The notes under the pieces: model-generated
What the model saw: the letters and a program-made list of their open reading frames with translations, nothing else
What the model was told of the DNA's origin: nothing
The model's database searches: none
Shown here: positions 35,442-46,394 of the stretch, in pieces
Layout: every line of letters begins with the position of its first letter
Numbering within the stretch: position 1 is the first letter of the stretch
Made by a program: the position numbers and the translations under genes
From: Myroides fluvii
GTDB lineage: Bacteria > Bacteroidota > Bacteroidia > Flavobacteriales > Flavobacteriaceae
DNA length: 64,000 nt
Assembly: GCF_009792295.1 (NCBI RefSeq)
Contig: NZ_CP039934.1
Location: 2,314,501-2,378,500, forward strand
Direction of reading: 5' to 3'

Positions 35442-37919
35442 TTAGGGGTTAGGGTTAATGAAAATCGGGTCATAGTATACCAGGTGCATTCCTTTCCATT
35501 TTTCAGGGTTCAAGGGCTGTTTAAATGATTGGGCTTGATCGATAATTTTCGTAATTACTGTATTAGGAGTAATAGTCCAATGATTAATAGGTTGATTAAA
35601 GGTTTGGGTTCTTGCAAACATTTCTTGCATGAAAATAACTTGACTCACGTCCCATTGATCTAAAGGTTGATTAAAGGCTTGTGATTCTGCAAACATTTCT
35701 ACCATAGAAAGGACTTGACTCACATCCCATCGGTTTAACGGTTGGTTAAAAGAGATGGCTAACGTAAACATTCGATTCATATTAGTGACTCGACTCACGT
35801 TCCATTCATTTAAAGGTTGATTGAAGACTTGTGCTCCTGCAAACATTTTACTCATATTGGTAACTTGACTCACATCCCAATTGTTTAAAGGTTGATTAAA
35901 TTGCTGAGTACCTATAAACATTCCTTCTAGGGATTTAACCTGACTCATATCCCATTGTTCTAAAGGTTGATTGAATGGAGTTTCAGCAAACATATATGCC
36001 ATGCTCCAAACTTGACTAATATTCCAAGTATGTAAAGGCTGATTGAATGGGGTATTTGAAAACATACTTCCCATGGTAGTAACTTGACTAACATCCCAGT
36101 TGAATAAAGGTTGGTTAAATGAAGTATTTGAAAATAGCCCTCCCATGTTCGTAACTTGACTCACATCCCAGGTATCCAAAGGTTGATTGAAAGCTAATGC
36201 ATGATTAAACATACACCACATATTCGTTACTTGACTGACATTCCAAGTTTGTAAAGATTGGTTGAATGTGGATGCGTGATCAAACATTTGGGAAAGATTC
36301 GTTGCTTGACTCATGTTCCATTGATCTAATGGTTGGTTGAATGTTTCTGCTTGGTAAAACATGCCAGAGAAATTAGTGACCTGACTCACATCCCACTGAT
36401 TAAGGGGTTGATTTAATTTTTTCGCATGGGCAAACATAAAACTCATACTTTTTACTTGTTGTAGATTGGGAAGGTCTGAAGCGGTTACTATCACTTCTTC
36501 CGCTCCACTAAACGCATTTTCCATTGTGCTCCATTCAATATCTCCCCATTGTTGTATTTCGATTAAGTGTTTTTCTCTTAAATAAATATTTTTTGAAGCT
36601 CCATACATATACTCTATTGCATGTAAAGGGTTTCGTTCGGTAGGGGTTAAGGTTAAGCGATATTGACCTTCTGGTACAAGCAGACTAAGATCGTTTTGTC
36701 CGATACCATAATAAATTAAAGAGGAATCTGTTGTGTTTTCTAACCTATAGAAATATTTACCTTGCAGGCTGAGTTCAAAATTGTTTCTGTTACCGTAAGG
36801 GGTTGGCAAATCCCAAAGTGTTACAAAAGGTTTTTTGTAATTGGGTTGTTTTTGTTTCTCCCATGCTGCAATTGTTTGTTGCATTTGTTGGAGATTCAAT
36901 TTGGTGTTGTCGAATAGGTGAGCAAAGAAAACAATAGAAGAAACTTCCCATTGATCCAAGCGTTGATTAAATTGATGAGCGCCATGAAACATGCCAGCCA
37001 TGTTGGTTACTTGATGAACGTTCCATTTGTTTAAGGGTTGGTTGAATGCAGAAGCCCCTCTAAATAGATAACTCATGTCCTTTACATTACTGACATTCCA
37101 ATTGTTTAACGGTTGGTTAAAGCTTTCTGCTTGATCAAACATGGATTCCATTTTGGTTACTTGATGAACCTTCCATTTTTTTAGCGGTTGGTTGAATGCA
37201 GAAGCTCCTCTAAATAGATAGCTCATGTCCTTTACATTACTGACATTCCAGTTGTTTAACGGTTGGTTAAAGCTTTCTGCTTGATCAAACATGGATTCCA
37301 TTTTAGTCACTTGACTAACCTCCCATTGATCTAAGGGGTGGTTGAATTTTCTAGCCTGAAAAAAGAGATAACTCATATCTGTTACCTGGCTTACATCCCA
37401 ATGATTAATGGGGAAATCTAAGTAATGTGCACATAAAAACATGCCCGACATATTGGTGACTCTACTGAGGTCAGGGACATCTTGAGCAACAATAACCATT
37501 CTGCTTGCACCCGCAAAAGCATTTTGCATGCTGCTCCACGGTACATCACCCCATTGAACAACAGATAAAAGTTCATCAAAGGGATTGGGATATTCTTCTC
37601 GTTCACGTTCATAAAGAGAAACGGTGATATCGGGATTGTAAAACCGATGCAACGGTTTGTCGCCAACGGGAGTTAAACTAAGGCGATAAGGTCCGCGTTT
37701 AGGAAAATTTAATTCGAGCCTATCTTTTCCCCTTCCTTCTCCTTTTATCGTTGGATATTGAATGCTTTCCCAAGTATAGGTGTATTCTCCTTCCAAATGA
37801 AGACTAAGTTTATGGGTGTTCCAAGTAGTAATAAAAGGTCGTTGTGCATGACTGCTCAAACCAGCAAGAAAAAAGAGAACGCCTAAAAGCATAAAACGGA
37901 ACCAAATGTGTTGCCTCAT
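35442..37919 (-). CDS. BspA-type leucine-rich-repeat surface protein (DUF285 repeats), duplicated architecture
   Basis: 825 aa from ATG 37919 (MRQHIWFRFML...LSSHAQ signal peptide); an upstream frame to 38021 adds no signal. Two copies of a beta-rich header (FVTLW/FITTW through VPDL/LPNLQQV) are each followed by 25-residue repeats of the form FNQPLNxWDVSQVTNMSxMF: about seven in the first half and eleven to twelve in the second. Each half keeps a WGD-x-W-S-S/T-M-x-NAF-x-GA element. Such proteins are surface adhesins or binders in other Bacteroidota and mycoplasmas; no sorting domain is visible. It lies between priA and the ribosomal operon. Confidence 0.88.
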   Translation of the reverse strand: MRQHIWFRFMLLGVLFFLAGLSSHAQRPFITTWNTHKLSLHLEGEYTYTWESIQYPTIKGEGRGKDRLELNFPKRGPYRLSLTPVGDKPLHRFYNPDITVSLYEREREEYPNPFDELLSVVQWGDVPWSSMQNAFAGASRMVIVAQDVPDLSRVTNMSGMFLCAHYLDFPINHWDVSQVTDMSYLFFQARKFNHPLDQWEVSQVTKMESMFDQAESFNQPLNNWNVSNVKDMSYLFRGASAFNQPLKKWKVHQVTKMESMFDQAESFNQPLNNWNVSNVKDMSYLFRGASAFNQPLNKWNVHQVTNMAGMFHGAHQFNQRLDQWEVSSIVFFAHLFDNTKLNLQQMQQTIAAWEKQKQPNYKKPFVTLWDLPTPYGNRNNFELSLQGKYFYRLENTTDSSLIYYGIGQNDLSLLVPEGQYRLTLTPTERNPLHAIEYMYGASKNIYLREKHLIEIQQWGDIEWSTMENAFSGAEEVIVTASDLPNLQQVKSMSFMFAHAKKLNQPLNQWDVSQVTNFSGMFYQAETFNQPLDQWNMSQATNLSQMFDHASTFNQSLQTWNVSQVTNMWCMFNHALAFNQPLDTWDVSQVTNMGGLFSNTSFNQPLFNWDVSQVTTMGSMFSNTPFNQPLHTWNISQVWSMAYMFAETPFNQPLEQWDMSQVKSLEGMFIGTQQFNQPLNNWDVSQVTNMSKMFAGAQVFNQPLNEWNVSRVTNMNRMFTLAISFNQPLNRWDVSQVLSMVEMFAESQAFNQPLDQWDVSQVIFMQEMFARTQTFNQPINHWTITPNTVITKIIDQAQSFKQPLNPEKWKGMHLVYYDPIFINPNP
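37036..37304 (-). repeat. Recent in-frame 150-bp tandem duplication within the BspA gene
   Basis: 119 nt at 37036-37154 recur at 37186-37304 with only three differences, all synonymous (Gly, Ser, Asn codons). The period of 150 bp equals two 25-residue repeats, so the frame is kept and the repeat number can change by recombination. Confidence 0.9.
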
Positions 37920-38028
37920 GTTGTTAGTTATAAGGTGAATAGTGGTGAAATGTACTAAAAAATACAACAGAAAAAGAAGGGAATTGTGAAATAAGTCTAA
38001 ATCTTGTTCATCACCCTGCATTAAATCG

Positions 38029-38036
38029 TACTTTTG
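38029..38036 (+). promoter_or_regulatory. -7 element for the 38069 gene
   Basis: TACTTTTG with a TTG (38004-38006) 22 nt before it. Spacing is slightly wide. Confidence 0.4.
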
Positions 38037-38068
38037 TTTTTATAAAAAGGAACTAAATTTAAAAGAAA

Positions 38069-38632
38069 ATGAGTCAACCGAAAATTGTCGTATCACAAGA
38101 GGCTGCGCAAAGTCAAGATAATTACGATATCATCTATTCTAACATCACCTTTATTAATCTAATCCGCGAAGAAGCAGAGGAAGAGGATCCAGAAGAAGAC
38201 CGCGTAGATGAAATGATTCCACAGGATGCTTTTTTAAGTTATTATGTTGATTATTATTTATCTCAATATGAAAACGGAAACTTCTCTCAATTTGTGTACA
38301 ATATAGGTGCTGATTTAGAATTGATCGATTGGATTATTGAAGGATTAGAGAAAATAGAATCTGTAGAACATTTGGCTTTATTGAAAAAGCGCTTGGAGGT
38401 GTTAGAAAATATGGATGAGGTGGTTTTAGAAGCTTTTATTGAGAGCGACTATTTTGGAACCAATCCAACCCGTGATCTTTTAAATGACGATACTTTTTTC
38501 AATATTGAAGAGGACTTAATTGATTTGAATGCGAATTGGTTGAAACAGCATCCAGAACTTTTAGTATTATCGATCGATGAGATGTACGATTATGCTGAGC
38601 AGTTATTGGGAAAAAAAGTAGAGAGAGAATAA
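38069..38632 (+). CDS. DMP19/DUF4375-like hypothetical protein (187 aa)
   Basis: Acidic, cytosolic, all-helical. The segment IPQDAFLSYYVDYYLSQYENGNFSQFVYN resembles the DMP19-like domain family; the N-terminus carries EEAEEEDPEED. DMP19 of Neisseria is a DNA-mimic, but whether this protein mimics DNA is only a guess. Single gene, with an A-rich spacer after it before rpsF. Confidence 0.65.
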   Translation: MSQPKIVVSQEAAQSQDNYDIIYSNITFINLIREEAEEEDPEEDRVDEMIPQDAFLSYYVDYYLSQYENGNFSQFVYNIGADLELIDWIIEGLEKIESVEHLALLKKRLEVLENMDEVVLEAFIESDYFGTNPTRDLLNDDTFFNIEEDLIDLNANWLKQHPELLVLSIDEMYDYAEQLLGKKVERE

Positions 38633-38742
38633 GCAGTTGGATGCTTTTTTGTTTTTTTGCAAGGTGTTTTTTTGTTTAATTAATTAAAAGAAGGACAGTG
38701 TAGGCTTTTGTATGTGAAAATTGTTCTTTTAGCACATTGAAA

Positions 38743-38816
38743 CAAAAAAGCGAAGAAGCACAAAAACAAAAAGACATAAAAGCAAAAAGGCATAAAAAAG
38801 AAAAAGTAAAAAAACT
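38743..38816 (+). repeat. A-rich simple-sequence stretch upstream of the rpsF promoter
   Basis: Long A/purine-rich run with a repeated AAAAAGRCATAAAA element at a spacing of about 16 nt. It ends directly before the -33 TTG (38817), the position where UP-like A-tracts raise expression of ribosomal promoters. Confidence 0.5.
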
Positions 38817-38847
38817 TTGGTTGATGTTGTATAAAGTACTATTTTTG
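38817..38847 (+). promoter_or_regulatory. Promoter of rpsF-rpsR-rplI
   Basis: TTG (38817-38819), 20 nt, TATTTTTG (38840-38847); good consensus. Leader to the rpsF start is about 28 nt, too short for the S6:S18 leader motif. Confidence 0.7.
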
Positions 38848-38881
38848 CACTCAATTTTATAACAAAATAAATTTTTATTTT

Positions 38882-39223
38882 ATGAATCAATACGAAACTG
38901 TTTTCATCTTGAATCCCGTTTTATCTGAAACTCAGGTAAAGGAAACAGTACAGAAATTCGAAGAATTTCTTACTTCAAGAGGAGCTGAAATGGTAGCTAA
39001 AGAGGATTGGGGCTTAAAAAAATTAGCTTACGAAATCCAACACAAGAAAAGTGGTTTTTATCACTTGTTTGAGTACAAAGTTGCTGGAGATATTATCATC
39101 AACCTTGAAACAGAATTCAGACGTGACGAAAGAGTTATGCGTTTCTTAACTGTTGCTTTAGATAAACACGCGATATCTTGGGCTGAGAGAAGAAGAGAAA
39201 AATTAAAATCTAAAAAAGCTTAA
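38882..39223 (+). CDS. rpsF: 30S ribosomal protein S6
   Basis: 113 aa. [19 protein letters not shown] and [19 protein letters not shown] are family signatures; binds S18 and central-domain 16S rRNA. First gene of a rpsF-rpsR-rplI operon; rpsR starts 5 nt later. Confidence 0.98.
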   Translation: MNQYETVFILNPVLSETQVKETVQKFEEFLTSRGAEMVAKEDWGLKKLAYEIQHKKSGFYHLFEYKVAGDIIINLETEFRRDERVMRFLTVALDKHAISWAERRREKLKSKKA

Positions 39224-39228
39224 TTATT

Positions 39229-39525
39229 ATGTCAACTATTGAGCAATCTGCAAAAGGGAAAAAAGACGGAGATATCAGATATCTAACGCCTTTAAACATA
39301 GAAACAAACAAAACTAAAAAGTATTGTCGTTTCAAAAAATCAGGAATCAAATACATCGATTATAAAGATGCTGATTTCTTATTAAAATTCGTTAACGAGC
39401 AAGGTAAAATTTTACCTCGTCGTTTAACTGGAACTTCTTTGAAATACCAAAGAAAAGTTTCTGTAGCGGTAAAAAGAGCTCGTCACTTAGCTTTAATGCC
39501 ATACGTAGCGGATTTATTAAAATAA
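39229..39525 (+). CDS. rpsR: 30S ribosomal protein S18
   Basis: 98 aa. [35 protein letters not shown] and [23 protein letters not shown] are diagnostic. N-terminal extension is usual for Bacteroidota S18. Binds S6. Confidence 0.98.
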
Positions 39526-39592
39526 TATAATACAAAACAAGTTGTTGGTTTTCAACTTAGAAACCTAACTTCTTATTAAAAAGGACATCAAC

Positions 39593-40036
39593 ATGGAAAT
39601 TATCTTAAAACAAGACGTTCAAAAATTAGGATTTAAAGATGACGTAGTAACTGTTAAACCAGGATACGGACGTAACTATTTAATTCCTCAAGGACTTGCA
39701 GTTTTAGCTACTCCTTCTGCGAAGAAAGTTTTAGCTGAAAACTTAAAGCAAAGAGCGCACAAAGAAGCTAAATTAATCGCTGACGCTAAAGTTGTAGCTG
39801 ATGCATTAAAAGCAATTGAAATCAAAATCGTTGTTAAAGCTGGTGGAGAGAAATTGTTTGGTTCAGTAACGAACCAAGATTTAGCTGAAGTATTTGCTAA
39901 AAACGGACAAGTAATCGATAGAAAATTTATCGCTTCAGGTGTTATCAAACGTTTAGGTAAATACAATGCAACAGTACGTTTACACCGTGACGTAATTGTT
40001 GAGGTTGATTACGAAGTAATCGCTGAGCAAGAGTAA
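39593..40036 (+). CDS. rplI: 50S ribosomal protein L9
   Basis: 147 aa. N-domain MEIILKQDVQKLGFKDDVVTVKPGYGRNYLIPQGLA, connecting helix, and C-domain with KLFGSVTNQDLAEVF. Last gene of the S6-S18-L9 operon. Confidence 0.98.
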   Translation: MEIILKQDVQKLGFKDDVVTVKPGYGRNYLIPQGLAVLATPSAKKVLAENLKQRAHKEAKLIADAKVVADALKAIEIKIVVKAGGEKLFGSVTNQDLAEVFAKNGQVIDRKFIASGVIKRLGKYNATVRLHRDVIVEVDYEVIAEQE

Positions 40037-40041
40037 TTCAC

Positions 40042-40061
40042 TTGAACTGTTTTTCAGTTCA
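40042..40061 (+). other. Hairpin just after the rplI stop
   Basis: TTGAACTG / CAGTTCAA with loop TTTT. No T run follows at once, so it may protect or process the mRNA end ahead of the terminator at 40081. Confidence 0.45.
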
Positions 40062-40080
40062 ATGTAAATATAACTGATAT

Positions 40081-40112
40081 AAAAAGCCTTCCTATTCAGG
40101 GAGGCTTTTTTG
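40081..40112 (+). terminator. Terminator of the rpsF-rpsR-rplI operon
   Basis: AAAAAGCCT (40081-40089) / AGGCTTTTT (40102-40110) with additional TCC/GGG pairing and loop TATTCA, then T run. Confidence 0.85.
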
Positions 40113-40174
40113 TATTTCTGATCCTTTGCTTTTTTGAAGAACTATTCAATTAAAGCAGTATTTTTATTATATTT

Positions 40175-40222
40175 TCATCGTCTCATCGTCTCATCGTTTC
40201 ATCATCTCATCGTCTCATCGTC
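40175..40222 (+). repeat. Six tandem 8-bp repeats upstream of the WYL regulator
   Basis: Units TCATCGTC, TCATCGTC, TCATCGTT, TCATCATC, TCATCGTC, TCATCGTC fill 40175-40222 and end 17 nt before the ATG at 40239. Two units differ by one base. No TAnnTTTG is visible within it. Confidence 0.85.
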
Positions 40223-40238
40223 ATAACTCATAACCAAA

Positions 40239-41195
40239 ATGGACATTAAAAAAAGATTTGATCGCATCATCAGTATATTCATTCATCTGCAATCCAAACC
40301 TATTGTAACGGCTCAGGAATTAGCGGATCGATTTGAGGTGAGCTTGCGTACCATTTACCGCGATATACGGTCCTTAGAACAAGCGGGTGTTCCGCTTTAT
40401 AGTGAAGCAGGAGTTGGCTATGCGGTTGTGGATGGATATAAGATTCCACCAACTCTATTTACTCGGGAAGAGGCTTTGAGCTTTGTTGCTGCGGAAAAAA
40501 TCATGCAGGTTTATGTAGATCAAGAACTCAGTGATCACTTTACTTCCGCTTTATTTAAGATGAAAGCCGTGTTGCGTTCGTCTCAAAAAGCTGAGGTGTC
40601 AGGTATTTCTCCCGCTGTGGTAATGCGTACGGATAAAAGCGTTTTTAATAAAAAAGTACCCTCTGCCTTATCGACCTTGTTTAAGAGTATATCGCTCAAA
40701 CAACAAGTGCGTATCGCGTATATTGGGGGAGCTGATACAGAAGCTGTAATTCGAATTGTAGAGCCTGTTGGGGTGTTTCACGAAAATAGTTTTTGGTATT
40801 TTATGGCGTATTGTCATTTGCGTCAATCCTATCGTCAGTTTCGATCGGATCGCATTCAGTCTATTGAATTGCTTGAGGAGCTATTCACTTTAGAACATGG
40901 AGATTTGGAGCTGTATTTGCCTAGTCGCAATGTAGAACGCAATTTAGAAGTGCGTATTATAGTATCCAGGCAAATGGCAACTTATCTGGTGTGGGAACGT
41001 AAATATTATGGATTTATGGAAGAAATTGATCGAGGAGATCAAGTGGAGATGCACTTCAAAATGAAAGATTTCGACAATGGGTTTCCCCGTTGGTTTTTAA
41101 TGTTTGCCGATCATGCCGAGATTATTGAACCAGTAGAATTACACGAAAAAGTAGTACGATTATTAGAGCAGAGTTTGCGGAAACACAAAAAATAA
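40239..41195 (+). CDS. YafY-type HTH/WYL-domain transcriptional regulator
   Basis: 318 aa. N-terminal HTH_11-type winged helix (about 3-60, VTAQELADRFEVSLRTIYRDIRSLEQAG). The WYL domain (about 155-230) carries VFHENSFWYFMAYCHLRQSYRQFRSDRI, and a C-terminal extension follows. WYL domains bind ligands such as nucleic acids. Convergent with a DinB-family gene; WYL-DinB pairing is frequent in Bacteroidota. Its promoter is not evident because an 8-bp repeat tract lies directly upstream. Confidence 0.9.
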   Translation: MDIKKRFDRIISIFIHLQSKPIVTAQELADRFEVSLRTIYRDIRSLEQAGVPLYSEAGVGYAVVDGYKIPPTLFTREEALSFVAAEKIMQVYVDQELSDHFTSALFKMKAVLRSSQKAEVSGISPAVVMRTDKSVFNKKVPSALSTLFKSISLKQQVRIAYIGGADTEAVIRIVEPVGVFHENSFWYFMAYCHLRQSYRQFRSDRIQSIELLEELFTLEHGDLELYLPSRNVERNLEVRIIVSRQMATYLVWERKYYGFMEEIDRGDQVEMHFKMKDFDNGFPRWFLMFADHAEIIEPVELHEKVVRLLEQSLRKHKK

Positions 41196-41226
41196 AGTCC
41201 TTTCAGTAAGATGAAAGGACTTTATT
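41191..41226. terminator. Shared terminator overlapping the WYL stop and abutting the DinB stop
   Basis: 15-bp stem AATAAAGTCCTTTCA (41191-41205) / TGAAAGGACTTTATT (41212-41226), loop GTAAGA. The WYL stop TAA (41193-41195) lies in the left arm. Confidence 0.88.
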
Positions 41227-41229
41227 TTT

Positions 41230-41700
41230 TTAGAAGGTTTCCCAGAAATAAGGCGGTTCAATTCCCAAAGCGCGTAAATATACATAAGCTTGCCCTCTGT
41301 GGTGAATCTCATTGTCGATAAAATAGAAGAGATGTTGATGGATTTTTAAATCGTATTGACCAAATAAAACGAAATTCTGTTGAAATTGGGCGTCAGAGAG
41401 CTGATTGAATAAGGTGTTGATTTGCATCGTATCTTCATCCCATTGCTTTAGAATCTCTTCTTTTGTTGTGAATTTAGGTATTTCATCAAACGCCTCAATC
41501 TTCCCTGTTGTAAAGGAAAGTAAGGAGGGTACGGGAATGGCAAGTAGTTCTGCACACATCGTTGAAAAAGGGCGCATGCCTCCGATTGTAAAGTTGAATA
41601 AATCACTTTCAGGAAAAGCGTCAATCACGCGTCTTGTTAAACTTCTTTGTCCCTGCCAGTACTGTAAAAGTTGTGCTTTAGAAATAGTTTCTGTTTTCAT
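41230..41700 (-). CDS. DinB-family protein
   Basis: 156 aa four-helix-bundle protein of the DinB/YfiT group. Characteristic elements are LLQYWQGQRSLTRRVIDAFPESDLFNF and the conserved metal-ligand pair in NEIHHRGQAYVYLRALG. DinB proteins are often thiol-dependent transferases or resistance factors, but no substrate is shown here. A minus-strand -7 element TACATTTG lies at 41729-41736. Probably related functionally to the facing WYL regulator. Confidence 0.85.
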   Translation of the reverse strand: MKTETISKAQLLQYWQGQRSLTRRVIDAFPESDLFNFTIGGMRPFSTMCAELLAIPVPSLLSFTTGKIEAFDEIPKFTTKEEILKQWDEDTMQINTLFNQLSDAQFQQNFVLFGQYDLKIHQHLFYFIDNEIHHRGQAYVYLRALGIEPPYFWETF

Positions 41701-41831
41701 TTTTGGTGTATTTTCTTTTGTTATACCGCAAATGTAAAAGAGGGAAGTGACAACAGCTTGTCAGTAGGTTTGTCGAATAATTTTTTTATCGGCTTAACAA
41801 GGCAAAGCTGAAAATTACGTTTTATAATTAG

Positions 41832-41839
41832 TATTTTTG
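41832..41839 (+). promoter_or_regulatory. -7 element for the 41858-44342 genes
   Basis: TATTTTTG matches the consensus; the longer frame opening at TTG 41837 would start inside it, so ATG 41858 is the real start. No good -33. Confidence 0.45.
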
Positions 41840-41857
41840 TGGCTCAAAGAAATTATT

Positions 41858-44342
<2,485 letters not shown>

Positions 44343-44406
44343 TTTGTTGTTAAAGTCGTTAGAATATTATTAAGCTTTTTCTAACTTTACTTCTTATCAA
44401 AGAATT

Positions 44407-44919
44407 ATGTTTAGTACTTTCAAAAAGAAAACATTAAAAAAAGCAATTAATCAAGCCACGTTACCGGGGTTAGCATCAGATTTTGATTGTAATCCCAAGA
44501 CGATTGGAATTTTAATTGAGAAGAATGAAGTGTCGAAGGTGGATGAATTAATTCAAGCGCTACGTCAAAGTGGTGTGTCGGCAAGTCAGATTAATGTTTT
44601 GGTTTATACGGGATTAACTAAGGCTAAACAGCTGTTAGATCCTTCGTTTAGCATGAGTGATTTTACGCTAACGGGAGAGGTACAGAATCAAGAGGTAAAA
44701 AATTTCATCGATCAACCTTTTGATTGGTTGATTAATTTTTATGCGAAAGATAGTGTACCTTTACTATGGGTGAGCGCAAAATCTAAGGCGAAATTTAAGG
44801 TTGGAGTTGCAACGGTAACACCGAAAATCAATCACTTTAGTTTAGATATTCAGGAGCTCCAAGCGACGCAATATGCTAAACATCTAATGAATTATATAAC
44901 TATTTTTAAAACCAAATAA
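44407..44919 (+). CDS. DUF6913-like conserved protein (170 aa)
   Basis: Starts MFSTFKKKTLKKAINQA; the mid region has KTIGILIEKNEVSKVDELIQALRQSG and FDWLINFYAKDSVPLLWVSAKSKAKFKVGVA. From memory the family (DUF6913) accompanies dapA in Flavobacteria. Cytosolic alpha/beta protein of unknown activity. 6 nt separate it from dapA. Confidence 0.8.
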   Translation: MFSTFKKKTLKKAINQATLPGLASDFDCNPKTIGILIEKNEVSKVDELIQALRQSGVSASQINVLVYTGLTKAKQLLDPSFSMSDFTLTGEVQNQEVKNFIDQPFDWLINFYAKDSVPLLWVSAKSKAKFKVGVATVTPKINHFSLDIQELQATQYAKHLMNYITIFKTK

Positions 44920-44925
44920 ACAACT

Positions 44926-45810
44926 ATGCAATCGCTAAAAGGTACAGGAGTCGCTTTGATTACTCCATTTAAAAAAGACAAATCTGTTGATGTTGAGGCA
45001 CTACAGCGTTTAGTCGACTATGTCACGCAAGGAGGAGTAGAATATCTTGTGGTTTTAGGAACTACAGGTGAAGCAGCTACGTTGACGAAAGAAGAGAAAG
45101 AAGTGGTGAAAAATACTGTGATAGAGGCGAATGCAGGTAAATTACCTTTGGTTTTAGGGGTTGGAGGAAATAATACCGCACAGGTTGTTGAGGAGTTAAA
45201 TCCGGGGAATTTAGCGGGATTTGATGCTATTCTATCGGTCTCTCCTTATTACAATAAACCAACACAAGAGGGGATTTATCAACATTTCAAAGCGATTGCA
45301 GAACAAAGTAGTTTGCCTATTTTATTGTACAATGTACCAGGGCGTACAGGAAGCAATATGAGTCCGAAAACGGTTATCCGCTTAGCAAATGAATTTCCAA
45401 TTATTGTAGGGATTAAAGAAGCGGCGGGAGATATCGTTCAAGGGATGGAGTTGATAAGACAATCAACACGCAAAGATTTCTTGGTAATTTCTGGAGATGA
45501 CGCTATTGCATTACCTTTAACTTTAGCAGGTGGAGCAGGAGTTATTTCTGTAATTGGACAAGGGATTCCTCAACCTTTTTCAACGATGATTCGATTGGGA
45601 TTAGACGGAAAAATTAAAGAGGCGTTCGATTTACAATATCAAATGATGCCAATTATTGACATGATTTTTGAACAAGGAAATCCAGGGGGAATTAAAGCGG
45701 TTTTAACCCAAGCTGGAGTAATTGCCAATGAGCTGAGATTGCCTTTGGTACCAGTGGATCAAGATTTAGAACAACGAATAGAAAAAGAATTTATAAAACT
45801 CAAAAAATAA
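44926..45810 (+). CDS. dapA: 4-hydroxy-tetrahydrodipicolinate synthase
   Basis: 294 aa, the lysine/diaminopimelate branch enzyme. TIM-barrel motifs: [24 protein letters not shown] with the catalytic Tyr, and Schiff-base Lys164 in VGIKEAAGD, then [10 protein letters not shown]. Typical length. Likely in one unit with the upstream DUF6913 gene and the ferritin gene 4 nt later. Confidence 0.97.
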   Translation: MQSLKGTGVALITPFKKDKSVDVEALQRLVDYVTQGGVEYLVVLGTTGEAATLTKEEKEVVKNTVIEANAGKLPLVLGVGGNNTAQVVEELNPGNLAGFDAILSVSPYYNKPTQEGIYQHFKAIAEQSSLPILLYNVPGRTGSNMSPKTVIRLANEFPIIVGIKEAAGDIVQGMELIRQSTRKDFLVISGDDAIALPLTLAGGAGVISVIGQGIPQPFSTMIRLGLDGKIKEAFDLQYQMMPIIDMIFEQGNPGGIKAVLTQAGVIANELRLPLVPVDQDLEQRIEKEFIKLKK

Positions 45811-45814
45811 TACT

Positions 45815-46333
45815 ATGTTATCGAAAAAATTGCAAGATGCTTTAAACGGACAGATTAAAATAGAAGGAGATTCATCTCAAATTTATTTAGCGATGGCAAC
45901 TTGGGCAGAAGTTCAAGGTTTTGAAGGAATTGCTTCTTTTATGTACGATCAATCGAATGAAGAGCGCACCCATATGCTTAAATTGATTAAATACATCAAT
46001 CAAAGAGGAGGAGAAGCTACAATTCCGGCAGTAGCAAAGCCAGAGTTAGATTATGCGTCATTTAAAACGCTTTTTACGCAATTGTTTGCACATGAGGTGT
46101 TTGTTTCAAAAAGCATTAACGATTTAGTACATATTGCTTTGGAAGAACGCGATTATGCTACACACAACTTCTTACAGTGGTATGTGTCAGAACAAATCGA
46201 AGAAGAAGCAACAGCACGTACAATTTTAGACAAGATCAATTTAATTGGAGATGATAAAGGAGGACTTTATTTATTCGACAATGATATGAAGAGCTTTAGA
46301 GGAGATGCAGGTGCAACTTCTGCTACAGTTTAA
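45815..46333 (+). CDS. ftnA: Ferritin (bacterial non-heme type)
   Basis: 172 aa four-helix bundle storing iron. Ferroxidase residues are apparent: QIKIEGDSSQIYLAMATWAE, DQSNEERTHMLKLIKY, and SEQIEEEATARTILDKI. Its start lies 4 nt after dapA. Followed by a terminator, so the dapA-ftn unit ends here. Confidence 0.95.
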   Translation: MLSKKLQDALNGQIKIEGDSSQIYLAMATWAEVQGFEGIASFMYDQSNEERTHMLKLIKYINQRGGEATIPAVAKPELDYASFKTLFTQLFAHEVFVSKSINDLVHIALEERDYATHNFLQWYVSEQIEEEATARTILDKINLIGDDKGGLYLFDNDMKSFRGDAGATSATV

Positions 46334-46350
46334 TTGTAAAAAATAGGGAT

Positions 46351-46376
46351 AAAAGATGCCAATTGGCATCTTTTTA
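46351..46376 (+). terminator. Terminator of the ferritin gene
   Basis: AAAAGATGCCA / TGGCATCTTTT, an almost perfect palindrome centred on 46362-46363, followed by a T run. Confidence 0.8.
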
Positions 46377-46394
46377 CCTTTTAAATAAAGGAGT

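Noticed and set aside
35442..38021. Longer BspA frame starting upstream at 38021.
   Set aside because: The leading ~34 residues have no signal peptide, and a good signal peptide begins at ATG 37919; the extension also covers the promoter area of the next gene.
40175..40222. CRISPR-like array from the repeated octamers.
   Set aside because: Units are 8 bp and directly adjacent without spacers, and no cas genes are near.
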